From an uncultured Bacteroidales bacterium (GTDB lineage: Bacteria; Bacteroidota; Bacteroidia; Bacteroidales; Bacteroidaceae), in contig CADAPC010000006.1 in assembly GCA_902789725.1 (NCBI GenBank), positions 1-64,000 of the forward strand: a DNA stretch of 64,000 nt. The letters run 5' to 3'. The translations under genes were made by a program, and so were the position numbers. The stretch's first letter is position 1. Every line of letters starts with the position of its first letter. Under the pieces are notes generated by a model. That model was given only the letters and a program-made list of their open reading frames with translations. It had not been told where the DNA came from and searched no databases. Below, in pieces: positions 8,612 through 17,528 of the stretch.

Positions 8612-10591
8612 ATGAAACTGAAAAAGATATATCCATTCGTCGCAGCAATCACCCTTTCCCTTTTTGGAATGGGGTATATGACTTCCTGCTCTGATGAGCC
8701 AGACTCAGCCAATTATTATACCTTTACAGGTGAAATGGTGAGCGACTACCTTGACCATCGTCCCGAAATGTTCAGCGATTTCACCGAGATTCTTCATCGT
8801 TCGGGTTTGTATGGTATGATGGCCACTTATGGCACGTACACCTGTCTTGCTCCAACCAACGAGGCTATAGAGGCCTATCTGAGAGAACGGGGGTATAACA
8901 GTGTGGCACAGCTCTCTAAAGAAGAATGTGACACGCTTTCGTGGAACCACATCATTCAGGAAACGTATTTTACTACCGACCTGAGCGATGGTAATATTCC
9001 TACCGCTAACATGAATGAGCGTTTTTTGACATTTTCGTGCGACAGCAATGCAACCAATGGCAATGTGATGTATTACGTCAACATGGCTTCCAGGTTGGTG
9101 GTGCGGGATGACTCGGTGGAAAATGGTGTGGTGCACACCCTCGACCATGTCATTCAGCCCTCCAGTTCGTATCTACCTGAAAAGTTATTAGAAGATAAGA
9201 GCATATCCCTCTTCACTTCGGCGTTGACTCTGACAGGATTGAGCGACAGTCTTTACGAATATTTGGATAACACTTATTCCGTTGGACTTGACTCTATTAA
9301 TAAAGGCATTCCCTTTCACCGTACAGGAGCTGAATATAGAATGTATTACCCTGCCACTCGCATGAAACGTTTTACGGCTTTGGTGGAAACCAATAAGGTG
9401 TTTGCCGATGCGGGTATTCATAATTTGGATGATTTGAAATCATACGCAAAGCGTGTTTATGATGAAGTGTACCCACAGGATGCCGGGCTTTATGACGATG
9501 ATTGGACTCACCGAAAGAATCCTCTGAACCGGTTTGTCGCCTATCATTTGCTCCCTTATTATGGGGCAATCAACGACTTTACCATTTCAGAAAGTGGCAT
9601 TGATTACAAAACGACCTGTGCAATGCCGAATTTGATTGATTGTACTGATTGGTACATTACGCTGATGCCGGGCACCATCATGAAAATGTCCTCTCCTTCG
9701 GAAGGGCTTTTCATTAATCGAAAGGGTGTAGCCAGTCGTTATAGTGTGCGAGGTGTGAAAGTCTATACACCGACTGAGATGAAAAAAATTCATGACCAGG
9801 AACTCCTGGAGGCAGGTCTTCCCGTTGACACCTTGAACCAGCAAGCATTAAATGGCATCTATCATTACATTGATGGGGTGTTGACTTATAATAAAGAAAC
9901 GCGTGATGTCGTCTTTAATGACCGCATTCGTTGGGATGTGATTACCATGTCCACCGAGTTCTTGAATGCAGGTGCTCGTGGCAATACGAATGGGCAACAT
10001 CTGGCGGGCTTCAAGCAGGTGGAGGGATGGAATTTCCATGGTATTGTCCCCACATTGGCTTTGCGTGAACGGGGAGTGTGGATGGCGACATATTCCGATG
10101 CGGTTGACTTGATAGGACAGTTCGACGTGTCCTTCAAGCTTCCTCCTGTGCCCGCAAACACTTACGAAATTCGGTTTGCGTATGGTGCTGGTAATGACCG
10201 TGGTGTGGTGCAGATTTATTTTGGTGAAAAGGATAACATGCAGCCGATGGGCTTGCCGATAGATTTCCGTATATGGGGCGGTGACCCAAGTATTGGATGG
10301 GTGGCAGACACGGATGATAATGAGGAAAATCGTGCTATAGACAAGGCCATGCATAATAGGGGCTTTATGAAAGACATGGACTCGTGGAATCAGGGTGGGA
10401 GCAATAATCTGCGTGCCAACAACGGAAAATACCGTAAAATTCTCACCACTCAGGCTTTGGACCCCAACAAGGAGTATTGGCTGCGTATTAAGCTGGTGAT
10501 TGAGAATGCTGAGGCTGAACTTCCCATTAACTATTTTGAGTTCTGCCCGAAGAGTGTGTATGCAGGATTAACAGCAGAAGATACTCACTAA
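8612..10591 (+). CDS. Fasciclin (FAS1) domain lipoprotein, 659 aa
   Basis: The lipobox MTSC gives lipidated Cys26. A FAS1 domain covers about 35-195 (FSDFTEILHRSGLYGMMATYGTYTCLAPTNEAIEAYL, ending VVHTLDHVIQP), and a second diverged one probably follows to about 465. The last 180 residues are beta-rich (TYEIRFAYGAGNDRGVVQIYFGE) and look like a jelly-roll, perhaps carbohydrate-binding, but I cannot name a family. The gene sits 6 nt after SusD, so it is translated in the same operon. A role as a surface glycan-binding partner of the SusCD complexes is inferred from position and from the analogous place of glycan-binding lipoproteins in other loci. Confidence 0.8.
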   Translation: MKLKKIYPFVAAITLSLFGMGYMTSCSDEPDSANYYTFTGEMVSDYLDHRPEMFSDFTEILHRSGLYGMMATYGTYTCLAPTNEAIEAYLRERGYNSVAQLSKEECDTLSWNHIIQETYFTTDLSDGNIPTANMNERFLTFSCDSNATNGNVMYYVNMASRLVVRDDSVENGVVHTLDHVIQPSSSYLPEKLLEDKSISLFTSALTLTGLSDSLYEYLDNTYSVGLDSINKGIPFHRTGAEYRMYYPATRMKRFTALVETNKVFADAGIHNLDDLKSYAKRVYDEVYPQDAGLYDDDWTHRKNPLNRFVAYHLLPYYGAINDFTISESGIDYKTTCAMPNLIDCTDWYITLMPGTIMKMSSPSEGLFINRKGVASRYSVRGVKVYTPTEMKKIHDQELLEAGLPVDTLNQQALNGIYHYIDGVLTYNKETRDVVFNDRIRWDVITMSTEFLNAGARGNTNGQHLAGFKQVEGWNFHGIVPTLALRERGVWMATYSDAVDLIGQFDVSFKLPPVPANTYEIRFAYGAGNDRGVVQIYFGEKDNMQPMGLPIDFRIWGGDPSIGWVADTDDNEENRAIDKAMHNRGFMKDMDSWNQGGSNNLRANNGKYRKILTTQALDPNKEYWLRIKLVIENAEAELPINYFEFCPKSVYAGLTAEDTH

Positions 10592-10669
10592 CCAAGTTCA
10601 AATATAATAATTCATTATTGATTGCTGAGACTTTATCAGTTGTCACTTGTAATCAGACCATATAAGACA

Positions 10670-12322
10670 ATGAAGGTTTCTAATATTTGTAAAATCATAG
10701 CTGGTGCCATGTCGTTGTCAGTCATTATCGGGTGTTCCGACACTTGGAATGACCACTTTGACGTGGCTGGAACGAACGGCTCTGAGTCGCTTCTCCGTAT
10801 GGTGGAGACGAACCCTCAGCTGAGTGATTTCCACTCAGTGCTTAAAGCCACTCATGTGTATAATAATAATCACCGTACAGGGGTTACATTTGCTGACTTG
10901 CTGGATGCAGACCAAGCTCTTACGGTGTGGGCTCCCATCAATGGGGCTTTTCCTGTAGATTCATTGCTTAGACTCTGCCAGACCGAAAAGGGTGACTCTG
11001 TTGTGGGACATCGTTTCGTCATGAATCATATAGCTCATCATCTTTATAACATGAATGGGCTGGCAGGTGAACATGTGAAGATGTTGAATGACAAATTGCT
11101 ATTGCTGAATGGCAAGTCTTTGGCGCAGGCGCAGGTGGAAGAAGGCCAATACAATCTTCCTGCAACGAATGGCTTGTTGCATGTGGTAGGCGATGAGGCG
11201 CAATATACTTATAATGTATATGAGGGGTTGACATCGCTTGATGAGTTTAGCCATGTGGGCGGGTTTCTTTCTCGCTTTGAGCATCAGGAGCTGGACGAGG
11301 AACATTCCATTCAGTCTGGCATTGTGGATGGAAAGAAGATTTATTCCGATTCTGTGATGGTGAAAGAAAATGCGTTGTTCCGTGTGTTTGATCAGATTAT
11401 ATCGGAAGACTCTACTTTTGTTATGTTGGTGCCCGACAGGGCTACTTGGAACCCTGTGTATCAGAGCACTCAAAGGTTTTTCGACTATGGGTCGATAGAA
11501 AAGGCTGACTCTATTTCTGAATATTGGACTTACGTGTCGCTACTCCGCGACTTAGTGTTCAATAAAAACATGCAGCGTTCGGAGGTGGATTCCGTTTTCT
11601 CCACGTCTTACACGCCTGCGGAATGGCCCTATCATGTGTTCTATAAACCCTATGCAGCAGGCGGAGTGTTGGATATAGCTAATGTGAAGGATACGTTGGA
11701 GTGCTCCAATGGCGCTATCTATCGCATGAAGCATTGGCAATTCTCTCCCGAAGATTTGTTTTTCCATCCTATTGTAACACAGGGTGAGAGGGAGGCCAGC
11801 ATCATTGACTATAAGGATTGTACGTTGAACTATCGTAGTGCAATTGCAGATTCCATCTCAGGAAATGGTTATGTGGATATTGTGCCTCGTAACAGTAATA
11901 GTAATTGGAGCATAACCTATGAAATTCGGAACACGTTGTCAGGCACTTACGATATTTATGCCGTCATCTTGCCCAAAACTGTAGCAGATGTGAATAGTAG
12001 GAATGACAAACCGAATAAATTTGTGGCTACGTTGTCATACGTGGACGAAAAGGGGAAAAAACAAACTGAGTCGTTCGGTACTCCTGTGTCGAATGATGGT
12101 GTTACTGTAGATACAGTGTTGATAGGGCGGTTCACATTCCCTGTTTGTAATTATGGACAGCAAGATGCGACGGTGAGTTTGCAACTAAAATGTAATATGA
12201 GGAGTAGCGATACCGCTTATCATCGTGAAATGTTCCTCGATTGTATCTATTTAAAGCCTGTTTCTGATGAGGATGAAGCATTGGCTGAGGAGGCGAAAAC
12301 AAGAAAGGAGGTACAAAAATGA
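10670..12322 (+). CDS. Fasciclin (FAS1) domain lipoprotein, 550 aa
   Basis: Start chosen at the ATG at 10670 because it opens directly into a lipoprotein signal (MKVSNICKII...VIIGC, lipidated Cys22); a TTG-initiated extension from 10622 would bury it. FAS1-like segments run at about 35-170 (PQLSDFHSVLKATHVY, LTVWAPINGAF, TNGLLHVVGDE) and 175-365 (FRVFDQIISEDSTFVMLVPDRATW). The C-terminal third (about 375-530) is beta-rich (GTYDIYAVILPK), similar in layout to the previous gene, suggesting duplication. Its stop overlaps the next SusC start by 4 nt, indicating translational coupling. Surface accessory function is inferred. Confidence 0.82.
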   Translation: MKVSNICKIIAGAMSLSVIIGCSDTWNDHFDVAGTNGSESLLRMVETNPQLSDFHSVLKATHVYNNNHRTGVTFADLLDADQALTVWAPINGAFPVDSLLRLCQTEKGDSVVGHRFVMNHIAHHLYNMNGLAGEHVKMLNDKLLLLNGKSLAQAQVEEGQYNLPATNGLLHVVGDEAQYTYNVYEGLTSLDEFSHVGGFLSRFEHQELDEEHSIQSGIVDGKKIYSDSVMVKENALFRVFDQIISEDSTFVMLVPDRATWNPVYQSTQRFFDYGSIEKADSISEYWTYVSLLRDLVFNKNMQRSEVDSVFSTSYTPAEWPYHVFYKPYAAGGVLDIANVKDTLECSNGAIYRMKHWQFSPEDLFFHPIVTQGEREASIIDYKDCTLNYRSAIADSISGNGYVDIVPRNSNSNWSITYEIRNTLSGTYDIYAVILPKTVADVNSRNDKPNKFVATLSYVDEKGKKQTESFGTPVSNDGVTVDTVLIGRFTFPVCNYGQQDATVSLQLKCNMRSSDTAYHREMFLDCIYLKPVSDEDEALAEEAKTRKEVQK

Positions 12323-15300
12323 AAAGAATAGTATTGGCATTGGCCGCAACGACACTCTGTTCTGTCTTGTCGGCTCAGGACGTGACATCCAATTCTTTGG
12401 CAGCAACTGAGGGTGGCTCTGGAAAGGTTCAGGTGGAACAGTCTCTTTCTAATGTAAAAAATGTAGTTTTGCATGTGGTGAAGGGGCGTGTTCTGGATGC
12501 AGCCACTGGCGAGCCGGCTGTGGGTGTGCAAGTGCAGGCATACAATCAACCGCTCTATGCTGCCATGACGGATGAGCATGGCGAATACACCATCAAATTG
12601 CCCGAATGGGTGACATCGCTAACTTTCTCGGCCGATGGCTACATTGTTGTTCAGCAGCCGATAGGCTCTACCCAATTAGTCCCTGCGGTGAAGATGTATT
12701 CAGCAAAGTTTGGCGAAATGTATGCCAAACAGACTTCGGCAGTAAGTAAGAAAACGACCCTTGCGGCTTTTAATAATAATGATATATCCATTGATCAGCA
12801 GATTCAGCAGAATTTGGGAGGTGATGTGTTGACTGTGGTTAGAGGCGGTCAGGCAGCGCAAGGTGTGAAGATGCTGATGAATGGCGTAAATTCGCTCAAC
12901 AGTAATGCCCAACCGTTGGTGGTGGTAGATGGGGTGATTCAGAATATGCAATGGAATTCTCTTTCGCTGCATGACGGCTTCTTCAATAACATGTTGGCAA
13001 ACATGATGGTGGAAGACATTGAGAAGGTGTCGGTTTTGAAAAATGGCACTGCCATCTATGGTGCACAAGGAGCGAATGGTGTGCTGATGATAGAAACCAA
13101 ACGTAATAAGTCGATGGCTACCAAAATAGATGTGAGCATTGGCGGTGCATACGAATGGAAGCCTAAGTCCTTAGACATGATGGATGCGGCTCAGTTCCGT
13201 GTGTATGCGTCTGAATTGATTGGTACGACTGGAACAAAGAGCAACGCATTTAAGTTCCTGCAGATGGATCCCAATTATTACTACTACCGGATGTATCACA
13301 ATTCGACTGATTGGAGCAAGAAAACGCAACGGGGAGCTTGGACGCAGCAGTATAGCATCAATGTGCAGGGGGGCGATGACATCGCCAATTACAACCTGTC
13401 GGTAGGCTATGCGGGTTCGGATGCTACAATAAGGGATTTCTCCTTTTCCCGGTTCAATTTACGCCTGAATTCCGACCTGACGCTCACTCGGAACCTGACG
13501 GTGCGGTTTGATGCGGCCTATTCGGATGTGACACGAAACATGAGGGATGATGGAGTGAAGGACAACGTGACGGACGGGGTGATTAGTGCGCCCGCTTTCT
13601 TGTCGTTGATTAAGGCTCCCTTCTTGTCGCCCTATGCATACGATTCGAATGGGCGGTTGTCTAATTATCTGGCTGAGGCGGATGACTATCTGTCCGATGT
13701 TGTGACGCAGCGGAGTGCTTATACGACGAGTCTGGCTAACCCTGTTTCCATTTTGAACAATGGGGAAGGAAAAAATAAGAACTATTTTGGCAACCGCATG
13801 GTGTCGTTGGCTGTTACTCCCAGGTGGAACATCAATAAAAACTGGACTGTGGCCAATCATTTCGCTTTCCAGTTGGTAAATACGGATGAAAACTACTATT
13901 TGCCTACTACGGGTGTGCCCAACTATGAAGTGAGGGGGGTGGGGCAGGTGGAAAACTGTGCAAGTGCTTTGGCTGGACGGCAGATTACCATCATGAACGA
14001 CTTGAATCTTGCTTATAACCACAGGTGGAATGCTCATTTGCTCCAAGCGAAAGGTGGATTCCGTTACACGCGTGATACCTATAAGCTGAACACTCAAATT
14101 GGGTATAACACGGGCAATGACAAGACACCTAACATGTCGGCTTCACTGCAATATAAACAGACGGATGGCTTGGACAACAGGAATGTGGATTTGACTTATT
14201 ATGTGACAGCCGACTATAACTTTGCTGAGCGGTATTATCTCTCAGCTACGCTGGCCATGGACGGTTCGAACAAGTTTGGAGTGGATGCTAATGACGGAAT
14301 GAAAATTGGGATTTATGCCTTTGGCTTTTTCCCGTCGGTCGAGGCAGCGTGGGTACTCACTAACGAGAAATGGTTCACTCCCAACCGGTGGGTGAATTAT
14401 CTGAAGGTGAATGGCGGTTTCGACTTTGTGGGCAATGACGACGTGAACAGTGTGGCATCGCGCACGTATTTTGTGGCTGGCAAGATGTTTAACACCATGA
14501 CTGGGCTGACAATGGGTAACATCGGAAATACGCGTCTGCAATGGGAAACTACGGCACGCTTCACCATTGGAGCCCAAGGTGCTTTCTTTAACAATCGGCT
14601 CTTGTTAGGATTCAACTATTTCAATGGGAACACTTACAACCTGTTGTCGATGGGCACATTGTCTTACATTTCGGGCTTGGAAACGAACTGGCTGAACGAT
14701 GGGCGTGTGCACAACCAGGGCTTTGATGTGAGTGCCGACTTGAAGTTGCTGGGTACAAAGGACTGGACGTGGAAGGTGGCGGCTTCGATGGGACATTATA
14801 AGAACACGGTGAAACGCCTGCCTGGTGGCAAAGCGATGATGGCTACCGATATGTATGGAGGCACCATCCTCAACAAGGTGGGCTGTGCTGCGGGGCTCTT
14901 TTATGGGTACAAGACGGATGGGGTGTTCGCTTCGGCTGAGAATGCTGCTCGGGCTGGTCTGTACCAACAGACAGAAACGGGTGCCAAGCAGTATTTTCAG
15001 GCTGGCGACATGAAGTTTGTGGAGGTGGTGGCTGATGGGTGCATTGACCAGAAGGATATGCAGGTGATTGGCAATCCTCATCCTGACATTTATGGCAACT
15101 TCTCCACCCAGCTTACGTGGAAGAATCTCTCTCTCTCCGTGTGGTTTAACTATTCGGTAGGCGGCGACCTCTACAATTATCAGCGCAGCGTGCTGGAGTC
15201 GGGGGCATACTTCTACAATCAGACATCGAACATGCTGGCGCGATGGACGCATGAGGGGCAGCAGACTGAGGTGCCGCGGGCTTCTTTCCTCGATGTGATG

Positions 15301-15570
15301 GGAAATGGCCGTTTCTCCGACCGATGGATTGAGGATGGCTCTTATCTGAAACTGAAAAATGTGACGCTGAGCTATCGCATGCCTGTGCGGAGCACTTACC
15401 TGCAGGGCATTACGGTGTGGGCGGCGGTGAACAATGTGTTCACTTTGACCAAGTATTTGGGCACTGACCCAGAGTTTGCTGCTTCCAATAGCGTTGTGGG
15501 AATGGGAATTGACCGCGGGCTGATGGCTCCAGGAAGAAGTTTCTCTATGGGTGTGAAGGTGAATCTCTGA
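12319..15570 (+). CDS. SusC/RagA-family TonB-dependent outer membrane transporter (second)
   Basis: A 1083-residue SusC protein: signal peptide (VLALAATTLCSVLSAQ), regulatory beta-sandwich (KGRVLDAATGEPAVGVQV, about 55-130), plug with LKNGTAIYGAQGANGVLMIETKR, then the barrel. The ATG overlaps the upstream FAS1 stop (ATGA, 12319-12322), and an AAAGGAGG Shine-Dalgarno sequence at 12304-12311, unusual for this phylum, precedes it. Its SusD partner begins 51 nt downstream. It differs strongly from the first SusC and probably takes a different oligosaccharide. A VVKGRVLD segment preceded by about 50 extra N-terminal residues is slightly long for the family. Confidence 0.95.
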   Translation: MKRIVLALAATTLCSVLSAQDVTSNSLAATEGGSGKVQVEQSLSNVKNVVLHVVKGRVLDAATGEPAVGVQVQAYNQPLYAAMTDEHGEYTIKLPEWVTSLTFSADGYIVVQQPIGSTQLVPAVKMYSAKFGEMYAKQTSAVSKKTTLAAFNNNDISIDQQIQQNLGGDVLTVVRGGQAAQGVKMLMNGVNSLNSNAQPLVVVDGVIQNMQWNSLSLHDGFFNNMLANMMVEDIEKVSVLKNGTAIYGAQGANGVLMIETKRNKSMATKIDVSIGGAYEWKPKSLDMMDAAQFRVYASELIGTTGTKSNAFKFLQMDPNYYYYRMYHNSTDWSKKTQRGAWTQQYSINVQGGDDIANYNLSVGYAGSDATIRDFSFSRFNLRLNSDLTLTRNLTVRFDAAYSDVTRNMRDDGVKDNVTDGVISAPAFLSLIKAPFLSPYAYDSNGRLSNYLAEADDYLSDVVTQRSAYTTSLANPVSILNNGEGKNKNYFGNRMVSLAVTPRWNINKNWTVANHFAFQLVNTDENYYLPTTGVPNYEVRGVGQVENCASALAGRQITIMNDLNLAYNHRWNAHLLQAKGGFRYTRDTYKLNTQIGYNTGNDKTPNMSASLQYKQTDGLDNRNVDLTYYVTADYNFAERYYLSATLAMDGSNKFGVDANDGMKIGIYAFGFFPSVEAAWVLTNEKWFTPNRWVNYLKVNGGFDFVGNDDVNSVASRTYFVAGKMFNTMTGLTMGNIGNTRLQWETTARFTIGAQGAFFNNRLLLGFNYFNGNTYNLLSMGTLSYISGLETNWLNDGRVHNQGFDVSADLKLLGTKDWTWKVAASMGHYKNTVKRLPGGKAMMATDMYGGTILNKVGCAAGLFYGYKTDGVFASAENAARAGLYQQTETGAKQYFQAGDMKFVEVVADGCIDQKDMQVIGNPHPDIYGNFSTQLTWKNLSLSVWFNYSVGGDLYNYQRSVLESGAYFYNQTSNMLARWTHEGQQTEVPRASFLDVMGNGRFSDRWIEDGSYLKLKNVTLSYRMPVRSTYLQGITVWAAVNNVFTLTKYLGTDPEFAASNSVVGMGIDRGLMAPGRSFSMGVKVNL

Positions 15571-15621
15571 TGCGGTTGATAGATTATAGGATTAAAGTTT
15601 TCGCTAACAAAAAAGAAGATT

Positions 15622-17301
15622 ATGAAAAAGATATATCAATTCGTTGTAGTGGCTTTCTTTGCCTTAGGGGTAGGAGATGGTCTGTCTTCCTGTGCTGAAG
15701 CTGACAGCGACTTTGTTGCTTTTGTGGAAGATGACCAGTTGAATTCGCCCAATGATACGGTGTATTCGCTCATGGGCATTGTGAATAAGTTGCAAGCTGT
15801 GGCTGACAGAACCATTCTGCTGGGCGAACTGAGGGGTGACCTGACTGCGCTCACCGACCATGCCATGCTGGATTTGCAGGATGTGGCTAACTTTACTGTA
15901 GCTCGGGGAAATGCCTACAACAATGCCCGCGATTACTATGGGGTGATTCAGAACTGCAATTATTTCTTGGCTCATGCAGACACGGCGCTGACAAAGCGCG
16001 GCGTGAAGGTGTTTGAGAAGGAATACGCTGTAGTGAAGGCTTATCGGGCTTGGACTTATCTGCAACTTGCCATCAACTATGGCTCTGTACCTTTCTTCAC
16101 CGAACCGATTTTGGCTGAAAAGGATGCCAATCCAGCCCAATATGTTCACTATGATGTGAAGCAGATTGCCAATTATTTCATTGACGATTTGGCTCCATAC
16201 GTGGATGTGGATTTCCCCGATTATGGCTCGGTGGGGGGAGTGAATTCGCGTCGCTTCTATATTCCTGTGCGTGTGCTGTTGGGCGACCTCTGTCTGTGGG
16301 CCGAACGCTATGGGGAGGCAGCAAGGTATTACCATGATTATCTGACTCGTCAGGGCGATGTGCACCCTACGGGCAATGCGGCTGTGCGGTGGATGACATC
16401 CGAGTTTGATGCCATAGAGGATGCTTACGCTGCGCAGTTCGCCCTTTCGTCGGCAGAGGTGCTGACGATTTTGCCGATGGAAAGTGAAGAGTATAATGGC
16501 ACAGTGTCGCGTCTGCGCGATGTGTTCACCTCCACGGCCGACAACAACTATTACTATCAGGCTACTCACTCTGCGGCTTACGATGAACTTTCGCGGCAGC
16601 AGCGTTATGTGCTGGTGTATAACGACCCTGTCAGTCAATTGCCCGACACAGTGAGTCCGCCTGAGGCGATGGTCTATCAGAGCGAGTCGCAACGGGGCGA
16701 TTTGCGGCAGCAAAGTATTTACACCCTGCGCAGTCAGGCATCGACATCTACGGCTCAGTCGGCGGTGCGGCAATCGTGCTACAAGTACCAGTCGGCCCAT
16801 GTGAATCTTTACCGTTTGCAGCATGTCTATTTACGCTATGCTGAGGCATTGAACCGTGCAGGCTATCCAGAGTCGGCTTTCGCCGTGCTAAAGTATGGGT
16901 TGAATAAGTATAACATCGACCGTTACATCTCGGAACGTGAGCGTGCTGCGGCAGGAGACTTGTTGGCTTTCAGCGAATACACGTTCCTGCGCGAGAACAC
17001 GATGGGCATTCACTCAAGGGGGGCTGGCCATGCTGAGGCTGATGCGGCATACATCATTCCACCATGTGCAACGGCTGCTGACAGCATGCTGTATGTAGAA
17101 GACCGAATTTGTGATGAAATGGCTTTAGAGACAGCGGCTGAGGGGTTGCGTTTTTATGACCTGATGCGTCTCTCCATGCATCGGAACGACCCAACGTTCT
17201 TGGCCGATAAGGTGGCACGCCGCAATGGCGCTACCAACTACGATGCTGCCCTTTTCTCACTCCTTTCCGACCCGAAGAATTGGTATTTGCCTCTGGAGTG
17301 A
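15622..17301 (+). CDS. SusD/RagB-family outer membrane lipoprotein (second)
   Basis: A 559-residue lipoprotein with lipobox LSSC (Cys24). The tetratricopeptide-like helical core (YGVIQNCNYFLAHAD, VKAYRAWTYLQLAINYGSVPFFTEPI) and the C-terminal ICDEMALETAAEGLRFYDLMRLSMHRND motif are typical of SusD. It is the last gene of the block and is followed by a T-rich hairpin terminator. It should pair with the second SusC at the cell surface. The specificity is unknown; membership in the xylan locus is inferred from the neighbours and from the shared operator upstream of the operon. Confidence 0.93.
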   Translation: MKKIYQFVVVAFFALGVGDGLSSCAEADSDFVAFVEDDQLNSPNDTVYSLMGIVNKLQAVADRTILLGELRGDLTALTDHAMLDLQDVANFTVARGNAYNNARDYYGVIQNCNYFLAHADTALTKRGVKVFEKEYAVVKAYRAWTYLQLAINYGSVPFFTEPILAEKDANPAQYVHYDVKQIANYFIDDLAPYVDVDFPDYGSVGGVNSRRFYIPVRVLLGDLCLWAERYGEAARYYHDYLTRQGDVHPTGNAAVRWMTSEFDAIEDAYAAQFALSSAEVLTILPMESEEYNGTVSRLRDVFTSTADNNYYYQATHSAAYDELSRQQRYVLVYNDPVSQLPDTVSPPEAMVYQSESQRGDLRQQSIYTLRSQASTSTAQSAVRQSCYKYQSAHVNLYRLQHVYLRYAEALNRAGYPESAFAVLKYGLNKYNIDRYISERERAAAGDLLAFSEYTFLRENTMGIHSRGAGHAEADAAYIIPPCATAADSMLYVEDRICDEMALETAAEGLRFYDLMRLSMHRNDPTFLADKVARRNGATNYDAALFSLLSDPKNWYLPLE

Positions 17302-17330
17302 GGTGCCTTGTACTTAGATAGGTTTCATAT

Positions 17331-17462
17331 ACGGTATGTTCTAATAATTACTAAATCTGAGATGATTATCTTCCATTGTTTTTGTTGCTTTTGGGCATCT
17401 TTGGGCTTAATCCCTTGGGCCATAGCTCGCTTTGAAAGCTAATTTTTAGAACATACCATACA
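17331..17462. mobile_element. Candidate MITE-like element with terminal inverted repeats
   Basis: GGTATGTTCTA at 17333-17343 is exactly inverted at 17447-17457 (TAGAACATACC), and the match extends on both outer sides with one mismatch. The ends enclose about 103 bp with no reading frame, between convergent genes. Structure fits a small non-autonomous element, but no target-site duplication could be settled by eye, and a large hairpin of other function is possible. Confidence 0.35.
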
Positions 17463-17506
17463 ACAATCGGTCGTTAAGCCTAAGAACTTGATGACCGATT
17501 GTTTTT
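17463..17506 (+). terminator. Intrinsic terminator after second SusD
   Basis: ACAATCGGTC at 17463-17472 pairs perfectly with GACCGATTGT at 17493-17502, followed by a T run. It ends the SusCD operon transcript and, from the other side, faces the end of the M6 protease gene. Confidence 0.8.
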
Positions 17507-17528
17507 TCTGTACTTTTTTTTGGGGGGG

